Shown piece after piece: positions 17,839 to 25,659 of a stretch of DNA of 64,000 nt (positions are counted from its first letter, which is position 1; each line of letters starts with the position of its first letter). Source of the stretch: CAZAFL01 sp964484465 (GTDB taxonomy: Bacteria; Bacteroidota; Ignavibacteria; UBA10030; SZUA-254); contig CAZAFL010000002.1 in NCBI GenBank assembly GCA_964484465.1, positions 1 to 64,000 on the forward strand, read 5' to 3'. A model generated the notes under the pieces. It saw only the letters and a program-made list of their open reading frames with translations. It did not search any database and had not been told where the DNA came from. The position numbers and the translations under genes are program-made.

Positions 17839-18129
17839 ATGACAGGAATAATTTATCGCCCGCTTGTTACAGAAAAGATGACCAAGTTCCAGGAGAAAGG
17901 TCTGTATGCGTTTGAGGTAGACTGGCGCGCGAATAAGATCGATATTGCGCGTGCGATCGAAAAGAAATTCAACGTCACTGTTGAGAACGTTCGTACGATG
18001 AACTACAAGGGTAAAACGAAATCGCAGATGACGCGTCGCGGTAAATTTACAGGAGTGACATCTCATTTCAAAAAAGCAATAGTGACCCTGAAAGAAGGGG
18101 ATAAAATCGACTTGTTTGAAAACGTTTAA
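17839..18129 (+). CDS. rplW: 50S ribosomal protein uL23
   Basis: A 96-residue uL23, located at the tunnel exit where trigger factor and SRP dock. It begins MTGIIYRPLVTEKMT and contains the family segment YAFEVDWRANKIDIARAIEKKF. The ATG lies four bases after the rplD stop, giving tight coupling. Confidence 0.95.
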   Translation: MTGIIYRPLVTEKMTKFQEKGLYAFEVDWRANKIDIARAIEKKFNVTVENVRTMNYKGKTKSQMTRRGKFTGVTSHFKKAIVTLKEGDKIDLFENV

Positions 18130-18155
18130 CGTTGAACGATTGAGCATATTATCTT

Positions 18156-18983
18156 ATGGCAATACGTAATCTGAAACCAAAAACCCCGGGGACACGATGG
18201 ATGACGCTTCCGACCTTCGAAGAGATTACGAAGTCGAGGCCCGAGAAGTCCCTTCTGGAGCCGCTTCGTAAGAGCGGCGGACGCAACACGAACGGACATA
18301 TTACGTCGCGGCACCGCGGTGGCGGTCATAAACGATTTTATCGCATTATCGATTTTAAGCGGCAAAAATTTGGCGTAAACGCTGAAGTGATTGCAATCGA
18401 ATATGACCCGAATCGTTCAGCCCGTATCGCTCTCATTCAATACGTCGATGGAGAGAAGAATTACATTATAGCTCCCGACGGATTAAAAGTGGGTGAAGTG
18501 ATTTCGTCAGGACCGCAGGCAGAAATAAAAGTCGGGAACTCAATGCCCCTTGCCAATATTCCTGTTGGAACGTTTGTGCACAACGTTGAGCTTCTCGCCG
18601 GTAAAGGTGGCCAGATCGCGCGAAGTGCAGGCTGCTCCATCCAGATGATGGCAAAGGAGGGAAAATTCGCCCAATTGCGGATGCCATCAGGCGAAATTCG
18701 AAACGTTCCGCAAAACTGTTACGCGACTATAGGTGTTGTTAGTAACCCGGACCATGAGAATATCAGCGTAGGCAAAGCTGGTCGCTCACGATGGCTTGGC
18801 ATTCGCCCGCAGTCTCGCGGCGTTGTACAAAACCCGGTTGACCATCCGCACGGCGGCGGCGAAGGTAAATCGCCTCAGGGGAATCCACATCCTGTTTCAC
18901 CGTGGGGATGGCATACGAAGGGGAAGAAAACTCGGCACCATAAACTTCGGTCAAATAAATATATTGTCAAGCGCAGGAAATAA
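18156..18983 (+). CDS. rplB: 50S ribosomal protein uL2
   Basis: A 275-residue uL2, essential for subunit association and peptidyl transferase centre structure. It begins MAIRNLKPKTPGTR and contains SRHRGGGHKRFYR. The C-terminal DHPHGGGEGKSP motif carries the conserved histidine near the active centre. It ends with the basic KLRSNKYIVKRRK. Confidence 0.97.
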   Translation: MAIRNLKPKTPGTRWMTLPTFEEITKSRPEKSLLEPLRKSGGRNTNGHITSRHRGGGHKRFYRIIDFKRQKFGVNAEVIAIEYDPNRSARIALIQYVDGEKNYIIAPDGLKVGEVISSGPQAEIKVGNSMPLANIPVGTFVHNVELLAGKGGQIARSAGCSIQMMAKEGKFAQLRMPSGEIRNVPQNCYATIGVVSNPDHENISVGKAGRSRWLGIRPQSRGVVQNPVDHPHGGGEGKSPQGNPHPVSPWGWHTKGKKTRHHKLRSNKYIVKRRK

Positions 18984-19006
18984 TTTAGGAATTAACGTAT
19001 AAACTT

Positions 19007-19297
19007 ATGTCTCGTTCGTTAAAAAAAGGTCCGCATATCGATTCAAAACTTCTCGCCAGAATAGAAGCGATGACGAAAAGCGGTCAGAAGAAAGTAATTA
19101 AAACGTGGTCACGAACTTCCACGATAACTCCTGATTTTGTCGGACACACACTGGCAGTGCACAACGGCAATAAATTTATTCCGGTCTTTGTGCATGAAGG
19201 AATGGTGGGACATAAATTAGGAGAGTTTGCCCCGACGCGCATTTTCCGCGCTCATCCCGGGTTGAAATCTGAAACAACTACAACACCGGAAGGATGA
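19007..19297 (+). CDS. rpsS: 30S ribosomal protein uS19
   Basis: A 96-residue uS19 of the 30S head, which forms bridge B1a contacts. It begins MSRSLKKGPHID and contains TWSRTSTITPDFVGHT, VHNGNKFIPVFV and MVGHKLGEFAPTR. The stop is four bases before the rplV start. Confidence 0.96.
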   Translation: MSRSLKKGPHIDSKLLARIEAMTKSGQKKVIKTWSRTSTITPDFVGHTLAVHNGNKFIPVFVHEGMVGHKLGEFAPTRIFRAHPGLKSETTTTPEG

Positions 19298-19301
19298 TGG
19301 C

Positions 19302-19745
19302 ATGTTAGAAGCACGAGCGATCAACCGATATATCAATTCATCACCACGTAAAATGCAGCTGGTTATCGACCTTATACGCGGGAAGTCCGTTGATGAAGCA
19401 TTAACGGTGTTGCATTTTTCACCGAAGCATTCATCGAAAGTTGCAGAAAAAACACTTCGCTCTGCTGTCTCGAATCTGCAAAATAAAGATGAAGCTGGTC
19501 GCGTGGAAATTGACACGCTGTACGTGAAAGAGGCTTTTGTAAACGGTGGGCCTGGGATGAAGCGGATGCTTCCTGCACCGATGGGTAGGGCATACCGTAT
19601 TGTGAAACGGTCCAACCATTTAACAATCGTTGTCGCTCAAAAGGAACAGAAACCGAAGAGAATAGCGACCACAAAAGTAAAAGAGAGTACTGCGACAAAA
19701 GTAAAAGAAGTCACCAAAGAACAAAAAGACCGAAAACAGGAATAG
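19302..19745 (+). CDS. rplV: 50S ribosomal protein uL22 with extended C-terminus
   Basis: A 147-residue uL22, whose beta-hairpin lines the exit tunnel. The core (about 1-113) ends with GGPGMKRMLPAPMGRAYRI and THLTIVV-type strands. Residues 114-147 form a Lys/Glu/Thr-rich tail containing two TKVKE repeats; the E. coli protein is 110 residues. The tail is low complexity and probably reaches the solvent side. The next gene, rpsC, begins eight bases later. Confidence 0.95.
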   Translation: MLEARAINRYINSSPRKMQLVIDLIRGKSVDEALTVLHFSPKHSSKVAEKTLRSAVSNLQNKDEAGRVEIDTLYVKEAFVNGGPGMKRMLPAPMGRAYRIVKRSNHLTIVVAQKEQKPKRIATTKVKESTATKVKEVTKEQKDRKQE

Positions 19746-19753
19746 GAGATCGT

Positions 19754-20392
19754 TTGGGCCAGAAAGTACATCCAATTGGTTTTCGTATCGGAGTCCTGAG
19801 AACATGGGATTCAAATTGGTACGATGAAAAAGATTTTGCGGGGAAACTTCAGGAGGATCAGAAGATTCGGAACTATATTTATAACCGCCTTAAGAAAGCG
19901 GGCATTTCCAGAATTTTGATCGACAGGACTCCAAAGCGTGCAGTGGTAACAATCCATACTTCGCGCCCTGGGATAGTTATCGGCCGCAGCGGAAAAGAAA
20001 TTACCCAGCTTGAAGAAGAGCTCAAGAAAATCACCAATAAAGAAGTCAAAATTCTTATACACGAAATCAAACGTCCAGAACTCGATGCATATCTTCTCGC
20101 TGAAAATATTGCAGGTCAGCTTGAAGGAAGAATCTCATTCCGCCGTGCTATGAAAACGAGTATCACATCGGCGATGCGCATGGGAGCAGAGGGCGTTCGC
20201 GTGATGTGCGGAGGAAGACTTGGCGGCGCTGAAATCGCAAGGTCAGAGCAGTACAAAGAAGGAAGAATACCGTTACACACACTCCGTGCGGATATTGATT
20301 ATGCCCGCGGAACAGCAATGACGATCTATGGAACGATCGGCGTCAAAGTGTGGATTTGTCGGGGTGAAGTTTTGGACAGGTCAACAAAATAA
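19754..20392 (+). CDS. rpsC: 30S ribosomal protein uS3
   Basis: A 212-residue uS3 forming part of the mRNA entry channel. The start is TTG (GQKVHPIGFRIG follows), preceded by TAGGAGA. The KH domain includes TIHTSRPGIVIGRSGKEI; the C-terminal domain includes GAEGVRVMCGGRLGGAEIARSE and ends soon after GVKVWI. Length is near the short end of the family. Confidence 0.96.
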   Translation: MGQKVHPIGFRIGVLRTWDSNWYDEKDFAGKLQEDQKIRNYIYNRLKKAGISRILIDRTPKRAVVTIHTSRPGIVIGRSGKEITQLEEELKKITNKEVKILIHEIKRPELDAYLLAENIAGQLEGRISFRRAMKTSITSAMRMGAEGVRVMCGGRLGGAEIARSEQYKEGRIPLHTLRADIDYARGTAMTIYGTIGVKVWICRGEVLDRSTK

Positions 20393-20413
20393 TATTATCA
20401 CTGATTTACAGCA

Positions 20414-20836
20414 ATGTTATTACCAAAACGAGTAAAATACAGAAAAGCTCAACGCGGAAGGATGAAGGGGAAAGCGACACGCGGCGCCAGTGTATCATTC
20501 GGTGATTTTGGACTGAAGGCGCTCGAACCGGGTTGGATCACCCAGCGGCAGATTGAAGCCGCGCGTGTTGCGCTGACCCGTTTGATGAAGCGCGAAGGCA
20601 AAGTCTGGATCCGGATTTTTCCGAGTAAACCGGTGACAAAGAAACCTGCGGAAACCCGTATGGGAAGCGGAAAAGGCGTCCCGGAATTCTGGGTGGCACC
20701 CGTGAAGCCGGGAACAATCATGTTCGAGCTGGGTGGAATTAAACGGATTATCGCCGTCGAAGCAATGGACCTTGCGGCACATAAACTACCGATAAAGACT
20801 CGCATGGTCACCAGACCCGATTATGAAGGCGGATAG
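20414..20836 (+). CDS. rplP: 50S ribosomal protein uL16
   Basis: A 140-residue uL16, which contacts A-site tRNA. It begins MLLPKRVKYRKAQRGRMKG and contains ITQRQIEAARVALTR, RIFPSKPVTKKPAETRMGSGKG and KLPIKTRMV. Arg82 (hydroxylated by YcfD in E. coli, in the RMGxGKG segment) is conserved in context. It is followed 17 bases later by rpmC. Confidence 0.96.
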   Translation: MLLPKRVKYRKAQRGRMKGKATRGASVSFGDFGLKALEPGWITQRQIEAARVALTRLMKREGKVWIRIFPSKPVTKKPAETRMGSGKGVPEFWVAPVKPGTIMFELGGIKRIIAVEAMDLAAHKLPIKTRMVTRPDYEGG

Positions 20837-20853
20837 GACAGGGAAGCGGAACG

Positions 20854-21084
20854 ATGAAAATATTTGAAATTCGAGAAATACCCGAACAGGAACTTCGTAA
20901 GCGTATCAGAGACGAAGAAGAGAATCTTGCACACCTGAAATTCCAGAAGGCGACGAGTCAATTGGAAAGTCCGATCAAGATTAGAATCGTCCGTCGCGAT
21001 ATTGCAAAAATGAAAACAGTCTTACGCGAGTACGAGCTCAAAAAAGAGCGGACGGCGAGCGGTACGGCAACGACAGAGAAATAA
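20854..21084 (+). CDS. rpmC: 50S ribosomal protein uL29
   Basis: A 76-residue uL29 at the tunnel exit. It is all-helical; the core has EIPEQELRKRIRDEEENLAHLKFQKA and IRIVRRDIAKMKTVLRE. A short Thr/Ala-rich tail extends the usual ~63 residues. It sits between rplP and rpsQ as expected. Confidence 0.93.
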   Translation: MKIFEIREIPEQELRKRIRDEEENLAHLKFQKATSQLESPIKIRIVRRDIAKMKTVLREYELKKERTASGTATTEK

Positions 21085-21105
21085 CAAAAACTGATTGGCG
21101 TCTTA

Positions 21106-21366
21106 ATGAATACTCGATCAACACAGCGCAAAATGAGAATCGGAAAAGTCGTGAGCAACAAAATGCAGAAAAGCATTGTGGTTGCGATCGAACGGCGTGT
21201 CCCTCACGCATTATACCAGAAGTATTTTACGCGAACGACAAAGCTGATCGCTCACGATGAGCAGCAGCAGGCGGGTATTGGAGACCTTGTGAAGATCCTA
21301 GAAACGAGACCGCTGAGTAAACGCAAGCGCTGGCGGTTGGTTGAGATCGTGGAAAAGGCAAAATAG
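21106..21366 (+). CDS. rpsQ: 30S ribosomal protein uS17
   Basis: An 86-residue OB-fold protein uS17 that binds 16S rRNA early. It contains RIGKVVSNKMQKSIVVAIERR, the conserved YTRTTK-like KYFTRTTKLIAHDE, and the GDLVKILETRPLSKRKRW motif. It begins MNTRSTQRK, 21 bases after rpmC. Confidence 0.96.
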   Translation: MNTRSTQRKMRIGKVVSNKMQKSIVVAIERRVPHALYQKYFTRTTKLIAHDEQQQAGIGDLVKILETRPLSKRKRWRLVEIVEKAK

Positions 21367-21384
21367 TCCGAGAGCGAATGAACT

Positions 21385-21753
21385 ATGATTCAGGAAGAGA
21401 CTAATTTAGTAGTTGCGGATAATTCGGGTGCAAAGAAAGTCCGGTGCATTCGTGTCCTTGGTGGTCATGACCGCAGATATGCTGGCGTTGGCGACCTGAT
21501 TGTGGTATCGGTGAAGAGTGCTATTCCCGGAGCGGGCGTGAAAAAGGGGGAAGTATCCCGTGCCGTCATTGTTAGGACGCAAAAAGAAACAAGGCGTAAA
21601 GACGGCTCGTTTATCCGTTTTGATGAGAATGCAGCGGTACTGTTGAATGCCCAGGGAGAGCCGAGAGGAACCAGAATTTTCGGTCCGGTTGCACGTGAAT
21701 TGCGTGACAAAAACTATATGAAAATCATTTCACTCGCTCCTGAGGTGCTGTAA
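21385..21753 (+). CDS. rplN: 50S ribosomal protein uL14
   Basis: A 122-residue uL14 at the subunit interface (bridge B5/B8). It begins MIQEETNLVVADNSGAKKVRCI and contains AGVGDLIVVSVK, AVIVRTQKETRRKDGS and GTRIFGPVARELR. Length equals the usual 122. It is the first gene of the classical spc group. Confidence 0.97.
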   Translation: MIQEETNLVVADNSGAKKVRCIRVLGGHDRRYAGVGDLIVVSVKSAIPGAGVKKGEVSRAVIVRTQKETRRKDGSFIRFDENAAVLLNAQGEPRGTRIFGPVARELRDKNYMKIISLAPEVL

Positions 21754-21766
21754 GGAAAAGGATACT

Positions 21767-22090
21767 ATGAAGATCCACAAAAATGATAATGTCATCGTTA
21801 TAGCAGGGAATGCACTCGGAAAAACGGGCAAAGTGCTTAAAGTGTTTCGTGATGAACGCCGGGTGATTATCGAAGGGGTGAATATTATTAAACGACATAC
21901 CCGTCCATCGGGAAAAAATCCCCAGGGCGGTATCGTCCAGAAAGAATCAACGATCAGTTTGTCGAATGTTATGGTCATCTGCCCGAAATGTAATGAACCT
22001 TCACGTGTCGGACGCAAACCCGTGACGGATTCTACGACGGGGAAAAAACATATGATGCGTATTTGTCGTAAGTGCGAGGAGATGTTTTAA
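21767..22090 (+). CDS. rplX: 50S ribosomal protein uL24 with zinc-ribbon-like tail
   Basis: A 107-residue uL24 assembly initiator. The KOW motif is DNVIVIAGNALGKTGKVLKVF, followed by VIIEGVNIIKRHTRPS. The C-terminal part carries CxxC pairs at Cys72/Cys75 and Cys100/Cys103, a potential zinc site found in many but not all bacterial L24 proteins. Confidence 0.96.
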   Translation: MKIHKNDNVIVIAGNALGKTGKVLKVFRDERRVIIEGVNIIKRHTRPSGKNPQGGIVQKESTISLSNVMVICPKCNEPSRVGRKPVTDSTTGKKHMMRICRKCEEMF

Positions 22091-22104
22091 AGGAAATATC
22101 ATTC

Positions 22105-22755
22105 ATGGCAAAAGAGAAACCACAGAAAGCAGAAAAAGGGGCAAAAGAGACGCCCAAAGTTGAACGGACGGAGAAAGAGGTTGTTGTTCCTCCCCGCCTT
22201 CATGAGTATTTCAAAAAAAGTATTATCCCGAACCTCATGAAACGGTTCAACTACGCGAATGTTATGCAGGTTCCGAAAATCGAGAAAATTGCTATCAATG
22301 TCGGGTTGGGACAGGCAACACAGGATGCCAAACTGCTTGATGCTGTGGTGAAGGATTTGGAAACTATTGTTGCTCAAAAGGTGGTTATCACGCGCGCAAA
22401 AAAGGCTATCTCGAATTTTAAGCTGCGTCAGGGACTGCCGATTGGAGCGCGAGTAACACTTCGCAAGCACCATATGTACGAATTTATAGACCGGTTTATC
22501 AGTCTTGCGGTTCCACGCATCCGAGATTTTCGGGGATTTTCCGATAAGTCGTTTGACGGTAGAGGAAATTATACCATCGGAGTCAAAGAGCATATCATCT
22601 TCCCTGAGATTGACGTCGATAAGGTGACAAAAATTTTTGGGATGGATGTCAGTTTTATTACGACAGCAAATACCGACCAGGAGGCCTATGAACTCCTGAA
22701 AGAGTTTGGAATGCCGTTTGTAAAGCGTCAGGAAATCATCGAAGAGAACAAATAA
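22105..22755 (+). CDS. rplE: 50S ribosomal protein uL5 with N-terminal extension
   Basis: A 216-residue uL5, which holds 5S rRNA and forms bridge B1b. The ATG at 22105 has AGGAAAT at -14 to -8; an in-frame ATG at 22072 lies inside rplX and is rejected. Residues about 1-35 are a Lys/Glu-rich extension not found in the ~180-residue family norm. The core then starts with RLHEYFKKSIIPNLMKRF and includes KIEKIAINVGLGQA and the GxPIGARVTLR segment. Confidence 0.95.
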   Translation: MAKEKPQKAEKGAKETPKVERTEKEVVVPPRLHEYFKKSIIPNLMKRFNYANVMQVPKIEKIAINVGLGQATQDAKLLDAVVKDLETIVAQKVVITRAKKAISNFKLRQGLPIGARVTLRKHHMYEFIDRFISLAVPRIRDFRGFSDKSFDGRGNYTIGVKEHIIFPEIDVDKVTKIFGMDVSFITTANTDQEAYELLKEFGMPFVKRQEIIEENK

Positions 22756-22780
22756 CAGACGAGAACACAGGAGATTTCAA

Positions 22781-22966
22781 TTGGCACGATTAGCTATGGT
22801 TGTTAAGGCAAAGAGGACGCCTCGTTATCCGGTCCGAAAACACCACCGTTGCGGCTCGTGTGGCCGTCCGCGTGGGTATTTGCGCAAGTTCGGTATTTGC
22901 AGGATTTGTTTCCGGAAAATGGCTCTCGACGGAAAAATTCCCGGCGTTATTAAAGCGAGTTGGTAA
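22781..22966 (+). CDS. rpsN: 30S ribosomal protein uS14, type Z (zinc-binding)
   Basis: A 61-residue uS14 of the short zinc-binding class, with Cys24/Cys27 and Cys40/Cys43. The conserved core is RCGSCGRPRGYLRKFGICRICFR and the C-terminus is GKIPGVIKASW. The start is TTG at 22781, with CAGGAGA nine bases upstream. Some phyla use the longer zinc-free paralogue; here the short form is in the spc group. Confidence 0.95.
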   Translation: MARLAMVVKAKRTPRYPVRKHHRCGSCGRPRGYLRKFGICRICFRKMALDGKIPGVIKASW

Positions 22967-22976
22967 GGAGAATCAA

Positions 22977-23372
22977 GTGAACAGCACAGACCCCATTGCA
23001 GATTATCTCACGCGTGTACGGAATGCTATTCTTGCGCATCACAAGAAAGTTGATATTCCGGCGTCCGGTGTGAACCGAGAGATTTCAAGAATACTCTCTG
23101 AGCAAAAATTTATTAACGGGTATACTGAAATCAAGGATAATAAACAGGGCATTCTGCGTATCGCGCTGAAATATACTGACGGAAAAAGTGCGATCAATGG
23201 ACTGAAGCGGACAAGTCGCCCGGGACTCCGCGTGTACTCTCCGGCGAAAAAGGTTCCGCGTGTACTGAATGGATTGGGCATCGCTCTTATTTCTACATCG
23301 AAAGGTATTATGACGGAGAGAGACGCCCGCGAGCAAAATGTCGGCGGCGAAGTCCTCTGCGAAGTCTGGTAA
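22977..23372 (+). CDS. rpsH: 30S ribosomal protein uS8
   Basis: A 131-residue uS8, central to 30S platform assembly. The GTG at 22977 follows AAGGAG by six bases and gives the standard N-terminus NSTDPIADYLTRVRNAI; longer in-frame readings run into rpsN and are rejected. The C-terminal SKGIMTERDAREQNVGGEVLCEVW is diagnostic. The gap to rpsN is ten bases. Confidence 0.96.
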   Translation: MNSTDPIADYLTRVRNAILAHHKKVDIPASGVNREISRILSEQKFINGYTEIKDNKQGILRIALKYTDGKSAINGLKRTSRPGLRVYSPAKKVPRVLNGLGIALISTSKGIMTERDAREQNVGGEVLCEVW

Positions 23373-23396
23373 CCTATTGAAATTAAGGAGTAACTA

Positions 23397-23954
23397 GTGT
23401 CGAGAATTGGCAAAAAACCCGTCCCCTATGCAAAAGGGGTAAAGGTAGAAAAAAAAGAAAACACCATTAAAATTTCGGGCCCTAAAGGTGAATTATCCGC
23501 CGTGGTTCCTCCGTCCATCGGTGTGGAATTGAAAGACGGAGAAATTATACTGCGTCGTTCAGCCGACGATAAAATTCAAAAAGCGCTTCACGGGACCTGG
23601 CGGGCATTGTTGAATAATATGGTCAAAGGTGTGACTGAAGGTTTTCAAAAGAGACTGGAAATTGTCGGTGTCGGATATAAGGCTGAGGTCAAAGGAAAAA
23701 AAATACAACTTGCGCTCGGGTATTCACACCCGATTTTATTCCTTCCGCCGAACGGAATTAAGATTGAAATTCCACAGCCGACGAATATTGTTATTTCAGG
23801 AGTAGACAAGCAGCTGGTCGGACAGGTAGCAGCAAAATTACGGTCGTTCCGTCCTCCAGAACCGTATAAAGGCAAAGGTGTGAAATACGAAGGTGAATAT
23901 ATCCGTCGCAAGGCTGGAAAAGCCGCTGCAACGGCCGGAGCAAAGGCAGGGTAA
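23397..23954 (+). CDS. rplF: 50S ribosomal protein uL6
   Basis: A 185-residue uL6 near the sarcin-ricin loop. It begins with GTG (SRIGKKPVPYAKGVKV) after TAAGGAG. It contains GTWRALLNNMVKGVTEGF and the C-terminal signature PEPYKGKGVKYEGEYIRRKAGKAA. The rplR start follows the stop by one base. Confidence 0.97.
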   Translation: MSRIGKKPVPYAKGVKVEKKENTIKISGPKGELSAVVPPSIGVELKDGEIILRRSADDKIQKALHGTWRALLNNMVKGVTEGFQKRLEIVGVGYKAEVKGKKIQLALGYSHPILFLPPNGIKIEIPQPTNIVISGVDKQLVGQVAAKLRSFRPPEPYKGKGVKYEGEYIRRKAGKAAATAGAKAG

Positions 23955-23955
23955 C

Positions 23956-24324
23956 ATGATCAAGAAATCAAGAATACAACGAAGACTCAAGATAAAAACC
24001 CGCATCAAGAAAAAAATACGCGGAACAAGTGAACGGCCGCGCCTCATCGTGTACCGCAGCTTGAATCACCTCTATGCACAGGTTGTCGATGATATCCAAG
24101 GCAAAGTATTGACCTCTTCTTCATCATTGGCAAAAGATGTGCGGGATGAACTGAAAACGGTCAAGGGAAAAAAGGATATTGCAAAAAAAGTCGGGTTGTC
24201 CGTGGCAAAGCGGACCATCGACTTGAACATTAAACGAGTAGTCTTCGACCGGAACGGATATCTTTACCATGGTACGGTGAAATCTCTTGCTGACGGTGCC
24301 CGCGAAGGGGGATTGGAATTCTAA
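23956..24324 (+). CDS. rplR: 50S ribosomal protein uL18
   Basis: A 122-residue uL18, the 5S rRNA partner. A basic N-terminal arm (about 1-28) precedes RPRLIVYRSLNHLYAQVVDD; the C-terminus has VVFDRNGYLYHGTVKSLADGAREGGLEF. The ATG at 23956 starts directly after the rplF stop; an upstream in-frame ATG at 23893 lies within rplF and is not used. A tRNA gene follows 27 bases later instead of rpsE. Confidence 0.96.
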   Translation: MIKKSRIQRRLKIKTRIKKKIRGTSERPRLIVYRSLNHLYAQVVDDIQGKVLTSSSSLAKDVRDELKTVKGKKDIAKKVGLSVAKRTIDLNIKRVVFDRNGYLYHGTVKSLADGAREGGLEF

Positions 24325-24351
24325 ATGTTGTACATGATGCCGGAACATTCT

Positions 24352-24422
24352 TGCCGGGTCGTCTAATGGCAGGACAGCGGCCTTTGGAGCCGTCAGTGGA
24401 GGTTCGAATCCTCCCCCGGCAG
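24352..24422 (+). tRNA. tRNA-Gln (anticodon TTG) embedded in the spc genes
   Basis: Complete 71-base cloverleaf. The acceptor TGCCGGG/CCCGGCA pairs perfectly, the anticodon stem GCGGC/GCCGT (one G-U) encloses CTTTGGA, giving TTG (reads CAA), and the T-arm GGAGG/CCTCC encloses TTCGAAT. The discriminator is G, as in E. coli tRNA-Gln. No CCA is encoded. It lies between rplR and rpsE with 27 and 33 flanking bases and no visible promoter or terminator, so it should be cut out of the ribosomal protein message. Confidence 0.96.
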
Positions 24423-24455
24423 CGAATTAAGAAATCACATTCTGGAGTGTAAACA

Positions 24456-24980
24456 GTGAGTAGAATTAAAGCAGGTGAATTAGACCTAAAAGATAAACTC
24501 GTTAACATCAACCGTGTTGCGAAGGTCGTCAAGGGCGGAAGGCGATTTAGCTTTAGCGCAATTGTGGTGGTGGGCGACGGTAATGGACATGTCGGTATCG
24601 GACTTGGGAAAGCAAATGAAGTTCAGGATGCTATTTCCAAGGGTGTCGACGACGCAAAGAAGAATGTCGTCAAAGTGCAGTTATTGGAGGGGACGATTCC
24701 TCATCCGATATACTCCAAGTATGGCGCTTCGAAAGTTCTGCTTAAGCCCGCTTCTCCCGGGACCGGCCTTATTGCCGGCGGCGGCGTCCGCGCTGTTTTG
24801 GAATCAGCCGGGGTAAAGGATGTATTGACAAAATCGATCGGTTCTTCGAACCCGCATAATGTCGTAAAAGCAACGTTGAATGCATTGTTGAGTTTGTCAG
24901 ACCCGCAAGCTGTCGCTCAGCGTCGCGGTATATCGGTGCAGGAATTATTCGGACCCAGGCAAGCTGCATCTTCGAATTAA
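24456..24980 (+). CDS. rpsE: 30S ribosomal protein uS5
   Basis: A 174-residue uS5 at the mRNA entry site. It begins with GTG (SRIKAGELDLKDK), with TGGAG about ten bases upstream. Signature segments are NRVAKVVKGGRRFSFSAIVVVGDGNGHVG and the C-terminal GGVRAVLESAGVKDVLTKSIGSSNPHNVVKA. Its 5' neighbour is a tRNA, so RNase P/RNase Z processing would give this message a new 5' end close to its start. Confidence 0.97.
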   Translation: MSRIKAGELDLKDKLVNINRVAKVVKGGRRFSFSAIVVVGDGNGHVGIGLGKANEVQDAISKGVDDAKKNVVKVQLLEGTIPHPIYSKYGASKVLLKPASPGTGLIAGGGVRAVLESAGVKDVLTKSIGSSNPHNVVKATLNALLSLSDPQAVAQRRGISVQELFGPRQAASSN

Positions 24981-24991
24981 ATGATCGAACC

Positions 24992-25177
24992 ATGACAAAG
25001 AAAATTAAAATCACACAGGTTGTCAGCCAAATCCATTGTCTCAAAGCGCACAAGAGAACTATCGAGGCGCTTGGATTGGGCAGGCCAAATTATTCAGTCG
25101 TCAAAAATGATTCACCCCAGATTCGCGGGATGATCGATACCGTGAGACATCTTGTCAAAGTGGAAGAGGTGAAATAA
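24992..25177 (+). CDS. rpmD: 50S ribosomal protein uL30
   Basis: A 61-residue uL30. It begins MTKKIKITQVVSQI and contains the family segment LGLGRPNYSVVKNDSPQIRGMIDTVRHLVKVEEV. uL30 is absent from several bacterial groups; it is present here in the standard place between rpsE and rplO. Confidence 0.95.
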   Translation: MTKKIKITQVVSQIHCLKAHKRTIEALGLGRPNYSVVKNDSPQIRGMIDTVRHLVKVEEVK

Positions 25178-25182
25178 CAGCC

Positions 25183-25656
25183 ATGAGAAAACCGATGTTG
25201 AGTAATTTAAAGTTTGCACCAGGGGCTCGTAAACGCGTGAAACGCATTGCACGTGGACAAGGATCCGGTCATGGTGGAACAGCTACCCGCGGTCACAAAG
25301 GCGAAGGTGCACGGTCGGGAACGCATTACCGTCCATGGTTCGAAGGCGGTCAGATGCCATTGATCCGTCGTGTTCCAAAACGCGGTTTTCATAGCCCGTT
25401 TAAAATTGTATATCAGGTTGTGAACGTCGGTCTCCTTCAAAAGCTGGCGGTTGACGGTAAACTTTCAGATGGAAAAGTGAATCCGGAAGTATTATACAAA
25501 ATTGGTTCCATTGCAAAGAAATCCGCTCCTGTTAAAATTTTAGGGGAAGGCGAATTGAAGTCGAAATTGGAAGTGAGCGTCCATTCTTTCAGTAAATCTG
25601 CAATGCAGAAAATAGAAGCCGCCGGCGGTAAAGCATCTATTATTCCTTCAATGTAA
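25183..25656 (+). CDS. rplO: 50S ribosomal protein uL15
   Basis: A 157-residue uL15, a late assembly protein. The Gly-rich N-terminal RNA-binding region reads KRVKRIARGQGSGHGGTATRGHKGEGARSG, followed by FEGGQMPLIRRVPKRGF. The C-terminal domain ends VHSFSKSAMQKIEAAGGK. An alternative start four codons later (Met5) would give LSNLKFAPG at the N-terminus. Confidence 0.95.
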   Translation: MRKPMLSNLKFAPGARKRVKRIARGQGSGHGGTATRGHKGEGARSGTHYRPWFEGGQMPLIRRVPKRGFHSPFKIVYQVVNVGLLQKLAVDGKLSDGKVNPEVLYKIGSIAKKSAPVKILGEGELKSKLEVSVHSFSKSAMQKIEAAGGKASIIPSM

Positions 25657-25659
25657 TCA

